A stretch of 64,000 nucleotides of DNA from Pedobacter cryoconitis (GCF_001590605.1 NZ_CP014504.1:3286001-3350000); one strand, 5' to 3'; shown: positions 36,000 through 45,732, counted from the stretch's first letter. Notes: generated by a model from the letters alone, not told the origin. Made by a program: numbers and translations.

Positions 36000-36584
36000 T
36001 TAAAACAATAACCAGGCAAAGGGTGAGGCTATCAGAATATACTTAAAATGTATTCTAAAAAGTTTTAAAGCATTTGTGATATGGTTCTCTACAGTCTTTT
36101 CAGAGAGCCCCAATAATTCAGCAATTTCCTTATTTGATTTATGCTGTTGCCTGCTCAGTTCAAATACCCTTCGGCATTTGGCAGGTAATTTCGACATGAC
36201 CTGATTCACCCCCTCTTCCACCTCATGCAAAAACACCGTTTCTTCAGTGGTATTGGCAGTATCCTTATAATTAAAAGAAATCAATTCAAGATAGTTATTC
36301 TTCGTAGCCTCTTTAGCCAGATGGTCAATAACCGAATAGCGGATAGCCGTATGAAGATAAGCCTTCAGTTCACCTCTGATATTTATTTTTTTTCGATTAG
36401 TCCAGAATTTTGTGAAGAAATTCTGAATAATTTCTTCAGAAGCTTCTTTTGATCTTAATCTTTTATTGGTGATCAGATACAACTCATACCAATACCTGAC
36501 ATAAATTTCCTTGAAAGCAACGACATCATTTTCATTAAACAGGACGATCAGTTCCTCATCGGTATGGTTATGCCGGTTGCTCAT
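36000..36584 (-). CDS. ECF-family RNA polymerase sigma factor (GH9 locus)
   Basis: From the ATG at 36584 the protein has 194 residues; the frame is open back to a TTG at 36638, which is not needed. Region 2 shows VAFKEIYVRYWYELYLITNKRL and IIQNFFTKFWTNR. Region 4 shows LPAKCRRVFELSRQQHKSNKEIAELLGLSEKTVENHI. The C-terminus has a hydrophobic tail (YILIASPFAWLLF), seen in some Bacteroidota sigma factors and possibly a membrane contact. It heads the locus and should drive susC expression. Confidence 0.9.
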   Translation of the reverse strand: MSNRHNHTDEELIVLFNENDVVAFKEIYVRYWYELYLITNKRLRSKEASEEIIQNFFTKFWTNRKKINIRGELKAYLHTAIRYSVIDHLAKEATKNNYLELISFNYKDTANTTEETVFLHEVEEGVNQVMSKLPAKCRRVFELSRQQHKSNKEIAELLGLSEKTVENHITNALKLFRIHFKYILIASPFAWLLF

Positions 36585-36688
36585 AGTGAGTAAAATTATA
36601 AAAAAAATCGACATCCAATAAGAAATGAAATCTGGCAAAGCAGACTATAATCAAAATTATAATAATTTCATAGCCATCCTCTTATTCT

Positions 36689-38455
36689 TTACTTCCCGTA
36701 AAATTTCCATTCCGATGTGAAGTCTCTTTTCAGCGGTTGCCCAATTAAGGTTGCCCTGACCATTTCTATTGGAATGAGGTTTTCTTTCATTATCCGGTCA
36801 TGAAATTCGAGGATACCCATTTTACCACTATCTACAAGTTCATGCTTTAGCGCCATCAATTGCATTCCGCCAATCATGTAAGCGACCTGATACAATGGAC
36901 CATAATCGCCCTCAAAAGACCTGCGAACTTCTCCTTCTGCATTTGCTGGCTCATGCCCTACACGGTTAATCAGAAAATCAACACACTGTTCAGGTGTCCA
37001 CTTTCCTAAATGATAATTTAAAGAGAAAATAATTCTTGCACAGCGGTGCATCCTCCAAAATAGCATTCCGATCCGCTCTTCGGGACTTTTGGCAAATCCT
37101 TTATCGTATAAAAGCAGCTCCCAATACAGTGTCCATCCCTCAATCCCGAACGGAGTAGTAAAAAGCTCCCGATAACTCTTATAGCGGCTATTCATATAAT
37201 ATTGCAAATGATGACCAGGTAGTAATTCATGCTGTACCGTACCTCTTGAAAAGTAGGGATTGTTACCCCGCATACTCATCAATTTATCTTCCTCATTCAT
37301 ATTCGCTGTCGGATAAGATATACTAATCTCCCTGCCACCTGTAAAAAAGGGATTAACTAACTGTCTTTCGGCAGACATCATTACCATCCCCCAGGTTTCT
37401 TCAGCAAGGCCAGGAATCGTAATTAGCTGATTTTTTTTGATAAAATCCAATGCATCATCCTGTAATTTCACAATCAATTCAGCTTGTTTACCGGGTACGA
37501 CGAAACTTTCTTTAACTTTCTCCTGAGCCTTTTTCCAATCTTTTCCAAAACCCATTTCTGCAGAAGCCTTTAACAACTCCTGGTCACAAAATGCAAATTC
37601 CTTTTCTGCAATTTTAATAAGTTCTTCGGGCGTATAAGGAATCATTTCAGCATTGAGTTGAGCAATCAGCGCTGACTCTCCTATAGGACTTCCCTTTATT
37701 CCATAATTGACGCCTTTTTGAGCAGGTACAGCCGCCCCTTGATCAACAAAAAAGGTAGTATAATGATCTAATACTTGTACCAATGATTCATAAGGTTTAG
37801 GAATCCACCAATCGAATAAGGGGTCATAACCCTTATAAAATTCATAAACACCTTTTAATCTCATTTTCAGACCAAATATTGCTTCCCTGATATTTTTTAA
37901 ACGCTCTTTATTCAGCGCTGACTTATTGATTGATGCGGCATTAAAAGAGGCCACTTCTTCGCGGATAGCATTCAGCTTTGCTGCAACAACCGGCCAGTCC
38001 ATAGCTTTTCCTCTTCTTCTTTCCTTTTCCAATGCATAGATTCCGGGTGCAAAAGAAATATATTTAAGGATCGCCTTTTCATTTATTCCAGCCTTTTCCA
38101 ATTCACCGGTTTCTTTTTTGATTTCCTTTTTCAATAGCAGGTAATCTACCTTTCCATAAATACTAAAAGAATCAAAATCCATTTGTTCCATTTCTTTCAA
38201 GTATTCATTTTGAATCAGCAGCAAGCGGCTTCGCTGTTCGGGGGAATAATAGATCCGGGCAACTTCGGGATAAGTGCCTTCTAAAATATAGGGGGAGTAA
38301 AAATCCTGGATAGCTTTTACATCCTTTTGATAAGTTATGATTGTGGTCCCCATTTCACTGGTTTGCTCATAGAGTCTGGACATTGCTTTTTCCTGAGAAT
38401 AGATAGTGGATGGCAATAAGCACACCATCAAAAGTAATTTGTATAGTTTATTCAT
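36689..38455 (-). CDS. DUF885 family secreted metallopeptidase-like protein
   Basis: The 588-residue protein has a signal peptide (MNKLYKLLLMVCLLPSTIYSQ). The metal site is HELLPGHH (first His near 409), with a further glutamate in EGWTLYWE. DUF885 proteins resemble the HExxH-containing carboxypeptidase M3/M32 fold and are generally taken as peptidases. It is transcribed toward the sigma gene but from its own promoter region, divergent from the GH127 gene with 204 bp between them. The pairing with GH127 and the nearby S9 peptidase suggests a role in breaking down a glycosylated peptide. Confidence 0.85.
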   Translation of the reverse strand: MNKLYKLLLMVCLLPSTIYSQEKAMSRLYEQTSEMGTTIITYQKDVKAIQDFYSPYILEGTYPEVARIYYSPEQRSRLLLIQNEYLKEMEQMDFDSFSIYGKVDYLLLKKEIKKETGELEKAGINEKAILKYISFAPGIYALEKERRRGKAMDWPVVAAKLNAIREEVASFNAASINKSALNKERLKNIREAIFGLKMRLKGVYEFYKGYDPLFDWWIPKPYESLVQVLDHYTTFFVDQGAAVPAQKGVNYGIKGSPIGESALIAQLNAEMIPYTPEELIKIAEKEFAFCDQELLKASAEMGFGKDWKKAQEKVKESFVVPGKQAELIVKLQDDALDFIKKNQLITIPGLAEETWGMVMMSAERQLVNPFFTGGREISISYPTANMNEEDKLMSMRGNNPYFSRGTVQHELLPGHHLQYYMNSRYKSYRELFTTPFGIEGWTLYWELLLYDKGFAKSPEERIGMLFWRMHRCARIIFSLNYHLGKWTPEQCVDFLINRVGHEPANAEGEVRRSFEGDYGPLYQVAYMIGGMQLMALKHELVDSGKMGILEFHDRIMKENLIPIEMVRATLIGQPLKRDFTSEWKFYGK

Positions 38456-38659
38456 TTTGTAATCTTATTTATTCTGCCTGCAGTATTGTATTCGTCTCTA
38501 TGTGACAATAAATGTCAAATTAAAATTTATTATTCATGATAAATAATCTTTAGGTTACACTGGATAAAATACAAGAACTATTGGCAAAATAATGCAATAT
38601 CCAATACTTCCTAATTGCTTATTTTTATTTCCTTTAAGATAGAAACCAAAGTAAAAACC

Positions 38660-41017
38660 ATGAACAGATTCCTTTGCACTAACCTATTGGTAACGGCGCT
38701 GCTGTACACTTTTTCAGCAACGGCCCAATCCTATGTACCGAGATTGAACGATACAAGGATGACCATTAAAAACGCTATTCCTATCAAAGCCTATGCTTTT
38801 CAGCTTTCGGAAGTATCACTCTTGGAAAGTCCATTCAAAACCGCAAGGAATGCAGATGTAAATTATCTGCTAAAAATAGAGCCAGATCGTTTATTAGCAG
38901 GCTTCAGAAGTAATGCAGGTTTGTCCGAAAAAGCAAAAAAATATGGTGGATGGGAATCTGACGGACTGGCCGGACATAGTCTTGGCCACTATCTGTCGGC
39001 CATTTCTTTTCAGTATGCCACCACTAAAGATAGTGAGCTGCTCCAAAGAATAAATTATATTGTAGACGAACTGATTACTTGTCAGAAAGCGCGTAAAACC
39101 GGGTACATTGGTGCGATTCCCAATGAAGATAATATTTGGGCAGAAGTAGCGAAAGGAGATATTAAAACCCGTGGTTTTGACCTGAATGGTGGATGGGCGC
39201 CCTGGTACACTGTTCATAAAATCATGGCTGGTTTACTGGATGCCTATTTGTATGCAGGGAATTCCAAAGCATTAATGGCTTCAAAAGATCTGGCTAAATG
39301 GACCGCTGCCACTATTAATCACCTTAGTGATGAACAAATACAAAAAATGCTTATTTGTGAATATGGCGGGATGGCTGAACCCCTGGTAAATCTATATGCC
39401 ATTACCGGAGACAAGAAATACCTTGATCTTTCCTATAAATTCTATGACAGACAAGTTCTGGATCCATTGGCAGAACAGAAAGACATTTTGCCCGGAAAAC
39501 ATTCTAATACCCAAATTCCTAAAATCATTGCCAGTGCCAGAAGATATCAGCTTACCGGTGATCAAAAGGACTTGGCAATTGCAGATTTTTTCTGGAAAAC
39601 AGTAGTTAATCATCATTCCTATGTAACGGGCGGCAATAGCAATTATGAATATTTGTCGGAGGCAGATAAGCTGAATGATAAACTTACGGAGAACACCACA
39701 GAAACCTGCAATACCTACAATATGCTTAAACTGACCCAACAGCTGTTTACGCTTAACCCTTCTTCAACATTCTTCGATTATTACGAAAAGGGATTATACA
39801 ACCACATTCTAGCTTCTCAAAACCACCACACCGGTATGATGTGCTATTTTGTTCCCTTAAGAATGGGCGGTAAGAAAGAATATAGTGATCCCTACGACAG
39901 CTTTACCTGCTGTGTGGGTACAGGTATGGAAAACCATGTCAAATACAACGAAAGCATTTACTTTAAAGGTGCAGATGGAAGCTTATATGTAAACCTCTTT
40001 ATCCCTTCTGTGTTGAACTGGAAAGACAAAGATCTAAAAATCACACAGAATTCTGACTTACCTTACGGAGATAAAACCACTCTGCTGATCAACAGGACCA
40101 AGTCTTCGAATTTTGCCATCAGGATCAGAAAGCCTAAGTGGTCGGCTAACATTAAAATACGAGTTAACGGAAAACCAGAAAATGGAATTGAAGAAAATGG
40201 GTACTATGTTATTCGCAGAAACTGGAAAAATAATGATAAGATAGAATATACCACACCCGAAAAATTGTATACAGAGTCCATGCCTGACAATCCTAACCGC
40301 AGGGCGGTATTTTATGGCCCCGTACTGCTGGCTGGCGACCTTGGTTTAACCGAACCAGATCCGATAAAAGGTATACCCGTATTTGTAAGTGCAGCACAAG
40401 ATCCGAAAGAATGGTTAAAGATGGTGGACCAAAAACATCTTCGCTTTCAAACAACAGGTATTGCAAAACCTCATGATATAACACTCCTGCCATTCAATCA
40501 AACAGAAAACCAGCATTACAGCGTTTATTGGGATTTTTTCAGTCCTGAACAATGGTTAGTACAGCAAAAAGTGTACGAAGAACAAAGACAATTACAAAAA
40601 GAACTGGATGACAGAACCACCGATCTTTTCAGATTTGGAGAGATGCAACCTGAACGCGATCATAATTTCAAAGAAGAGAAAGCACAAACAGGCGAAGAGC
40701 ACGGAAAAAAATGGCGGATAGCAGGAGAAGAAGGATTTCTTCAGTTTGATATGAAAATAGATTCTACCCGGTCCAACATACTCATAGCCTCTTATTGGGG
40801 AATGGATAACCGGGGCAGAAACTTTGACGTATTTGTTGATGGAACCAGGATTGCTACAGAGGATTTAAACAAGTATAAAGAAAGCCGTTTTTATGACATT
40901 TCTTATGAGATACCTGTTGCACTTACCAATGGTAAAAATAAAGTAACTGTAAAATTGGTTCCTAAACCAAAAAACAGTGCGGGACCTATTTATGTGATCC
41001 GCGCAGTTAAGAAATAA
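38660..41017 (+). CDS. Glycoside hydrolase family 127 (DUF1680), beta-L-arabinofuranosidase-like, secreted
   Basis: From the ATG at 38660 the protein has 785 residues with a signal peptide ending SATAQ. An (alpha/alpha)6 barrel is followed by beta domains. The zinc/cysteine active site is complete: ETC (Glu348, Cys350) and TCC (Cys417, Cys418), matching the Glu-Cys-Cys-Cys centre of HypBA1, where a cysteine is the nucleophile. Family members remove beta-L-arabinofuranose, including from hydroxyproline-linked arabinans of plant extensins. The frame is open to a TTG at 38615, which gives no signal peptide. It is convergent with the S9 peptidase. Confidence 0.9.
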   Translation: MNRFLCTNLLVTALLYTFSATAQSYVPRLNDTRMTIKNAIPIKAYAFQLSEVSLLESPFKTARNADVNYLLKIEPDRLLAGFRSNAGLSEKAKKYGGWESDGLAGHSLGHYLSAISFQYATTKDSELLQRINYIVDELITCQKARKTGYIGAIPNEDNIWAEVAKGDIKTRGFDLNGGWAPWYTVHKIMAGLLDAYLYAGNSKALMASKDLAKWTAATINHLSDEQIQKMLICEYGGMAEPLVNLYAITGDKKYLDLSYKFYDRQVLDPLAEQKDILPGKHSNTQIPKIIASARRYQLTGDQKDLAIADFFWKTVVNHHSYVTGGNSNYEYLSEADKLNDKLTENTTETCNTYNMLKLTQQLFTLNPSSTFFDYYEKGLYNHILASQNHHTGMMCYFVPLRMGGKKEYSDPYDSFTCCVGTGMENHVKYNESIYFKGADGSLYVNLFIPSVLNWKDKDLKITQNSDLPYGDKTTLLINRTKSSNFAIRIRKPKWSANIKIRVNGKPENGIEENGYYVIRRNWKNNDKIEYTTPEKLYTESMPDNPNRRAVFYGPVLLAGDLGLTEPDPIKGIPVFVSAAQDPKEWLKMVDQKHLRFQTTGIAKPHDITLLPFNQTENQHYSVYWDFFSPEQWLVQQKVYEEQRQLQKELDDRTTDLFRFGEMQPERDHNFKEEKAQTGEEHGKKWRIAGEEGFLQFDMKIDSTRSNILIASYWGMDNRGRNFDVFVDGTRIATEDLNKYKESRFYDISYEIPVALTNGKNKVTVKLVPKPKNSAGPIYVIRAVKK

Positions 41018-41035
41018 CTTAAAGTATGGAATCTA

Positions 41036-43345
41036 TTACCGGCCAGTAGACCTGGCCGGTATTGCTGTATTTCGTTGTGGTGGTTCTGCATAAAGCAGAT
41101 TTCTAATAAAGAAGTCCCGCTTCCTTCTTCTTCCATAAACGCCACCATCACTGTGCCCCATTCCCGGAACGCATAAAAAATCAAAGTCTTTATTTGCTTT
41201 AATCAAAGCATCAGCCAGTCGAAAAGTAGACTCAGGCGGTACGTTTTCATCTGCTTCTCCAACAATCAGCAATAAATTTCCTTGTAACTTAGCCGCATTA
41301 GTTATGTTAGACTGTTCCTCATAATGAGGTCCAACCGGATATCCCATCCATTGCTCGTTCCACCATTGCTTATCAATACGGTTATCATGACATCCGCAAG
41401 CAGATACTGCTGCTTTGTAAAACTCAGGATGGAACAATAAAGCACCTGTAGAATTCTGCCCTCCAGCAGAGGTACCATATATCCCAACCCTGCTGATATC
41501 CGCATTCTGATATTGCTTTGCCATCGCTTTCATCCATAAAATACGATCAGCAAAACCAGCATCGGCCAGGTTTTTCCAGCATACATCATGAAAAGCCTTT
41601 GAGCGGTTGGCTGTACCCATTCCATCAATCTGAACTACAATAAAGCCCAATTCAGCCATACTTTGCATTTCACTGTAAGGCAAGAATTTTTTTGGCACAA
41701 AGCTGTCCTGTGGCCCCGCATAAATATATTCAATCACCGGATAAGCCTTATGTTCATCCATTTTTGAAGGACGGCAAACAATTCCCCAGATATCTGTTTT
41801 TCCATCTCTAGCTTTGGAGACAAAAACCTCTGGCAACTTTACCCCTGCAGCTAAAAAACCACTGGTAGTACCATGCTCCAGCTCTAAGATTATTTTGGTG
41901 TCTGCGGTCCTTTTCAACACTGAAACAGGTGCAACATTCACTTGTGAATAAGTATCCAGATAATATTCCCTATCAGAAGAAAAACTCAGTATATGGTTGC
42001 CTTTTTCCGGGGTCATGTCAATTTGCTTCTTTCCATCAAAACCAATTCGGTAAGCATGCATAAAATAAGGATCTTCCCCTGCATTAATACCGCTGGCCCT
42101 AAACCAGATTTCACGTTTAGCAATGTCGACACTGTCTATCTCCCTGACCACCCAGTTACCTTTAGTTATAGGGTATTGTTTACCTGTAAGCGTGTTTACA
42201 AGGTATAAATGGCGATAACCATCCTTTTCACTGCTCCAGATCATCTCATTGGTTGCAGGAAGATAATGGGTATAAATACGATTTTCATAAATAAAAGTAG
42301 CTGCTCTTTCATCAATGATATTTCTTGTTTTACCACTCTTTAAATCTGCTTCAATAACCCTGAAACGCTGATGGCCCCGGTCCACTTTTTCATAGATACA
42401 ATATTGATTGTTATCTTGGCGCCAATGCAATTCCGGTGCGCCAAAGAAATCAATTTCTTCAGCATCTACTTTTGTCTGTTTTTTTGTGGCAAGATCAAAA
42501 GCAACAGGTGCATACGAAGTAAATGCGTCACCTGGCTGAGCATATTCATTGGATTTCAGCTGTCCGCGCGTGGTTCCCGGTACCGAACTTAATACATAAT
42601 AAACCTCTTTGATTTTCTCCGGACTAATCCGATAGCCAAATAATGTTTTACTGTCCGGCGACCAGCTGAATGCACCATAAGGTTTAGCTGTTGTCCCGTC
42701 AAATGAAAGCTGCTCATCCTCTCGTTCGGCCAGTTTCTTTACAAAGACATTTCCTTCTTTAAGGTATAGTTCCTTTTTGCCATCAGGAGATTTACCTGCA
42801 TCTGGTATGCTTTCCCAACGGGAATGTGCAGCTTGTAAAGGTTTATTACTATTGTAAATATCCTTTAACGTGTCTGCAGTTTTCAAACACTGATAAGTTC
42901 TCAGATCGATCCTGAACCATTGATCTCCGGTCTTCACCGTAATCTCGTCAGCAGCTCCATTAAAAAACAGTTTGGTAAGTTTAAGTTGCTCAGCGTCATA
43001 ATTATTTCCAGTAGCTTTTTGCAGAGCCTCTGCTATCCGCTGATGATCAAAAGCATTTTTTCGCATCCCCTCAGTGGCATTGACATACATATATTTCCAC
43101 TTTTTTTCCGCTAGATTCTTCTTGTACCAAAAAGATTTTTGATCTGCTTGCCATACGGGGGAAATATTGTTATTGACTTCTATTCTTCTTACTAAAGAAT
43201 CCAGCACACCAGCTCGCTGATAAGCAATGGACATTTCGGCAGGGTTTGGTTTATAAGGCTCTAACGCTTGTTGTGCCTGAACAATAAAAGCAGAGGCTGT
43301 GCAAATTAAAATAGCACAGCTCTTTACAATGGAGATGGTTTTCAT
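41036..43345 (-). CDS. Secreted S9-family (dipeptidyl peptidase IV-like) peptidase
   Basis: The 769-residue protein has a signal peptide ending FIVQAQ, a beta-propeller (DPPIV N-terminal type, about 90-480), and an alpha/beta hydrolase domain. The catalytic serine is in GTSAGG (about Ser626), the acid in VGEADENVPP and the histidine in GMGHSDGG. S9 enzymes favour peptides with proline or hydroxyproline. It starts 3 bp after the permease gene ends, so it belongs to the operon that also carries hydroxyproline catabolism upstream. I infer it releases short Pro/Hyp peptides in the periplasm. Confidence 0.92.
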   Translation of the reverse strand: MKTISIVKSCAILICTASAFIVQAQQALEPYKPNPAEMSIAYQRAGVLDSLVRRIEVNNNISPVWQADQKSFWYKKNLAEKKWKYMYVNATEGMRKNAFDHQRIAEALQKATGNNYDAEQLKLTKLFFNGAADEITVKTGDQWFRIDLRTYQCLKTADTLKDIYNSNKPLQAAHSRWESIPDAGKSPDGKKELYLKEGNVFVKKLAEREDEQLSFDGTTAKPYGAFSWSPDSKTLFGYRISPEKIKEVYYVLSSVPGTTRGQLKSNEYAQPGDAFTSYAPVAFDLATKKQTKVDAEEIDFFGAPELHWRQDNNQYCIYEKVDRGHQRFRVIEADLKSGKTRNIIDERAATFIYENRIYTHYLPATNEMIWSSEKDGYRHLYLVNTLTGKQYPITKGNWVVREIDSVDIAKREIWFRASGINAGEDPYFMHAYRIGFDGKKQIDMTPEKGNHILSFSSDREYYLDTYSQVNVAPVSVLKRTADTKIILELEHGTTSGFLAAGVKLPEVFVSKARDGKTDIWGIVCRPSKMDEHKAYPVIEYIYAGPQDSFVPKKFLPYSEMQSMAELGFIVVQIDGMGTANRSKAFHDVCWKNLADAGFADRILWMKAMAKQYQNADISRVGIYGTSAGGQNSTGALLFHPEFYKAAVSACGCHDNRIDKQWWNEQWMGYPVGPHYEEQSNITNAAKLQGNLLLIVGEADENVPPESTFRLADALIKANKDFDFLCVPGMGHSDGGVYGRRRKRDFFIRNLLYAEPPQRNTAIPARSTGR
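41037..41061. terminator. Hairpin at the convergent ends of GH127 and S9 peptidase genes
   Basis: Perfect 10-bp arms TACCGGCCAG and CTGGCCGGTA flank a 5-nt loop. It overlaps the last codons and stop of the S9 gene and lies 20 bp after the GH127 stop. T-runs are weak on both sides, but the position suggests a shared terminator. Confidence 0.55.
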
Positions 43346-43348
43346 GGT

Positions 43349-44755
43349 TTAATTTTTTTGATATCTTCCAATCAGATAATATACAGGAATCCCCATCATG
43401 GTAATGATGAGCCCGGGCCAGGTATAATTTGGTTTATAAATAATTAAGAGCGTACAAAATGCAAGCCCCATAACGATATAAATTAAAGGCAGAACAGGAT
43501 AGCCAAAGGCTTTATAAGGTCTTTCTGCTTCCGGGCGCTTCTTACGGAGAATAAAAATTCCCGTAATCGTAAGCATATAAAACACCACCACGACAAAAGA
43601 AATCATGTCCAGCAGGTCACCGTATTTTCCACTCAGGCACCATAAACAGGCAAAAATACATTGGATCCAGAGACCAAATTCAGGCACAGCATTTTTATTC
43701 AAGACGCCCACTTTTTTAAAAAAAAGGCCATCTTTAGCCATAGAATAATATACCCTGGCACCGGCCATAATTAGTCCATTATTACAACCAAAAGTAGAAA
43801 CCATGATCATCAGGGAAATAATCACTGTTCCCCAGCTGCCAAAGATCACATGTGATGCCGTAACAGCAACTCTATCTTTATCTGCATAAGCAATTTCATG
43901 CAGCGGCAATATGCCAGTATACATGATATTAGTCAGCACATAAAGTACCGTAACCATAATAGTCCCCAAAGCTAAGCTAAGGCCAATATTTCTCTTAGGA
44001 TCTTTAATCTCCCCCGCTACAAAGGTTACATTATGCCAGGAATCACTACTAAATATAGCACCTACCATCGCGGCAGCAATAGCACCAAATGCCGCTATAG
44101 TAGTATAATTTCCCACATAACCACTGGAAGAAAGCGGAGCCAGATTCCACGCATTTTTCCAGTTATTGTGCCAAATATCCTGTCGCAGAAAAAACAATCC
44201 AAAAACAATCAGTCCAAACAGGCTCAGCAGTTTAGCCAGAGTAAAAGTAGTTTGGATAATCCGCCCACTGTTTACCCCCCTGGTATTGATATAAGTAAGC
44301 AGGACAATTACAAAAATGGCCAGAAGCTGTGCTGTGGAAATATGCAAAATTCCAAGATCAATGGCTACCAGGTCTTCATTAAAAACAGGAATCAGATATG
44401 CCGTAAATTTAGCAAAAGCCACGCCTACCGCAGCTATAGTAGCTGTTTGGATGACTGTAAAAAAGCTCCAACCATATAGAAAACTCACCAGAGGATTATA
44501 AGCTTCTTTCAGGTAAACATATTGTCCTCCTGCTTTAGGAAACATTGCGCTGAGCTCTCCATAGCTTAAAGCAGCCGTGAGGGTCATAAACCCGGTAATG
44601 AGCCATACGACAAGCAGCCAGCCTGAGCTTCCTACGTTCCGGGTAATATCAGCGCTAACGATAAAAATTCCAGAACCGATCATGCTGCCTGCAACCAGCA
44701 TAGTAGCATCCATTAATCGCAAAGAAGATTTGAATTGAGTGGTTCCAGGTTTCAT
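43349..44755 (-). CDS. APC-superfamily amino acid permease
   Basis: The 468-residue inner-membrane protein has about 12 hydrophobic helices. The first helix carries the APC motif MLVAGSMIGSGIFIVSADI, and YGELSAMFPKAGGQYVYLKEA follows. It resembles LAT/serine-threonine exchanger-type permeases. It lies 15 bp after the AraC gene and 3 bp before the S9 peptidase. In this operon the likely cargo is hydroxyproline, proline or another released amino acid, but the sequence does not fix the substrate. Confidence 0.9.
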   Translation of the reverse strand: MKPGTTQFKSSLRLMDATMLVAGSMIGSGIFIVSADITRNVGSSGWLLVVWLITGFMTLTAALSYGELSAMFPKAGGQYVYLKEAYNPLVSFLYGWSFFTVIQTATIAAVGVAFAKFTAYLIPVFNEDLVAIDLGILHISTAQLLAIFVIVLLTYINTRGVNSGRIIQTTFTLAKLLSLFGLIVFGLFFLRQDIWHNNWKNAWNLAPLSSSGYVGNYTTIAAFGAIAAAMVGAIFSSDSWHNVTFVAGEIKDPKRNIGLSLALGTIMVTVLYVLTNIMYTGILPLHEIAYADKDRVAVTASHVIFGSWGTVIISLMIMVSTFGCNNGLIMAGARVYYSMAKDGLFFKKVGVLNKNAVPEFGLWIQCIFACLWCLSGKYGDLLDMISFVVVVFYMLTITGIFILRKKRPEAERPYKAFGYPVLPLIYIVMGLAFCTLLIIYKPNYTWPGLIITMMGIPVYYLIGRYQKN

Positions 44756-44770
44756 AATGGTTATAATTTA

Positions 44771-45673
44771 TTAAACAACCATTAAATTAACCTTGCTTAC
44801 ATTATTGTAAGCGTCTACATATGCCCTGGGAGACTGACCGATAATGCTTTTAAATACCCGGTTAAAATTAGTTATACTATTAAAACCAGCTTTATAAGCT
44901 ACACCAGAGATACAATCTATCTTCTTGCCAGCAATCAAGCTCTTACAAGCATCATTAATCCTTACTTCATTCAGAAAAGAGACAAAAGTATGTCCTGTAT
45001 GTTTTTTAAAATACCTGCAAAAAGCCTGTGGTGTCATGTAAGCAGTATTTGCAATATCTTCCAGCGCAATCTGATTGTTGTAATTGCGCATAATATAATT
45101 GATAATATTGCTGAGCCTGATCCCTTCACTTTCTGAAATATCAGAAGAGTATACATTAGAGCAAAGTGGCTCAGCTACTTCACTAAGGCTCTGTAAAGTG
45201 TTCATTAATTTAAGGAGATTAAACAGTACATCTGTACCCGAAGCACGATGAACGTCAAAGATTTTAGAAGAGATCTCCTTACTATGGCTAACTGGAATCC
45301 TGAAGCCATGTTTGTAGTTTTTCAGAAACGAGTTTAACATCTTCATCTCCGGCAGGTTAAATAGTCCGCCAAGAATTCCGGAGGGATTAAAATACAGCGA
45401 ACAGGCCCGGATACTTTTGCGCTTATCGGCAACAAAATATTCAGGATTGGATTTAAACAAATGAGGAAGATTAGCCCCGATAAGAAAAATATCACCCGCA
45501 CGAAATGAGTGCATATTGTTTCCTGTAATCAGTGTTCCTTCTCCTTTTTGGACCCAGGTAATCTGCCATTCGTCGTGACGGTGGAGATATTGGTAAAAAA
45601 ATGGAAGTTCGATATGCTCGGAGATTACGCTTTTATCGTCCGGTACAAGCAATGTAAATGGAAGTACTTTCAT
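44771..45673 (-). CDS. AraC-family transcriptional regulator of the hydroxyproline locus
   Basis: The 300-residue protein has an N-terminal cupin sensor domain (YLHRHDEWQITWVQKGEGTL and FRAGDIFLIGANLPHLF) and a C-terminal pair of helix-turn-helix units (IALEDIANTAYMTPQAFCRYF and ISGVAYKAGFNSITNFNRVF). It lies between the SusD gene and the permease gene on the same strand. A long perfect inverted repeat 21 bp before its ATG is a candidate operator or RNA hairpin. It is the only regulator in this locus, which has no sigma/FecR pair, and probably senses hydroxyproline or a breakdown product. Confidence 0.88.
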   Translation of the reverse strand: MKVLPFTLLVPDDKSVISEHIELPFFYQYLHRHDEWQITWVQKGEGTLITGNNMHSFRAGDIFLIGANLPHLFKSNPEYFVADKRKSIRACSLYFNPSGILGGLFNLPEMKMLNSFLKNYKHGFRIPVSHSKEISSKIFDVHRASGTDVLFNLLKLMNTLQSLSEVAEPLCSNVYSSDISESEGIRLSNIINYIMRNYNNQIALEDIANTAYMTPQAFCRYFKKHTGHTFVSFLNEVRINDACKSLIAGKKIDCISGVAYKAGFNSITNFNRVFKSIIGQSPRAYVDAYNNVSKVNLMVV

Positions 45674-45694
45674 AGTTGGTTCGGCTGGTTAGGT

Positions 45695-45732
45695 TTGTTG
45701 AATGTTAATATACAGATATTAACATTCAACAA
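45695..45732. repeat. 16-bp perfect inverted repeat upstream of the AraC gene
   Basis: The arms TTGTTGAATGTTAATA and TATTAACATTCAACAA pair perfectly around TACAGA. It lies in the 126-bp gap between susD and araC. No T-run follows on either strand, so an operator or mRNA-stabilising hairpin fits better than a terminator. Confidence 0.8.

Noticed and set aside
38615..38659. Upstream start of the GH127 gene
   Set aside because: The codon is TTG and the extra 15 residues would precede a normal signal peptide that begins at the ATG at 38660.
44033..44479. A 148-residue plus-strand frame opposite the amino-acid permease
   Set aside because: It is antisense to membrane helices, with low-complexity text and no recognisable domain.
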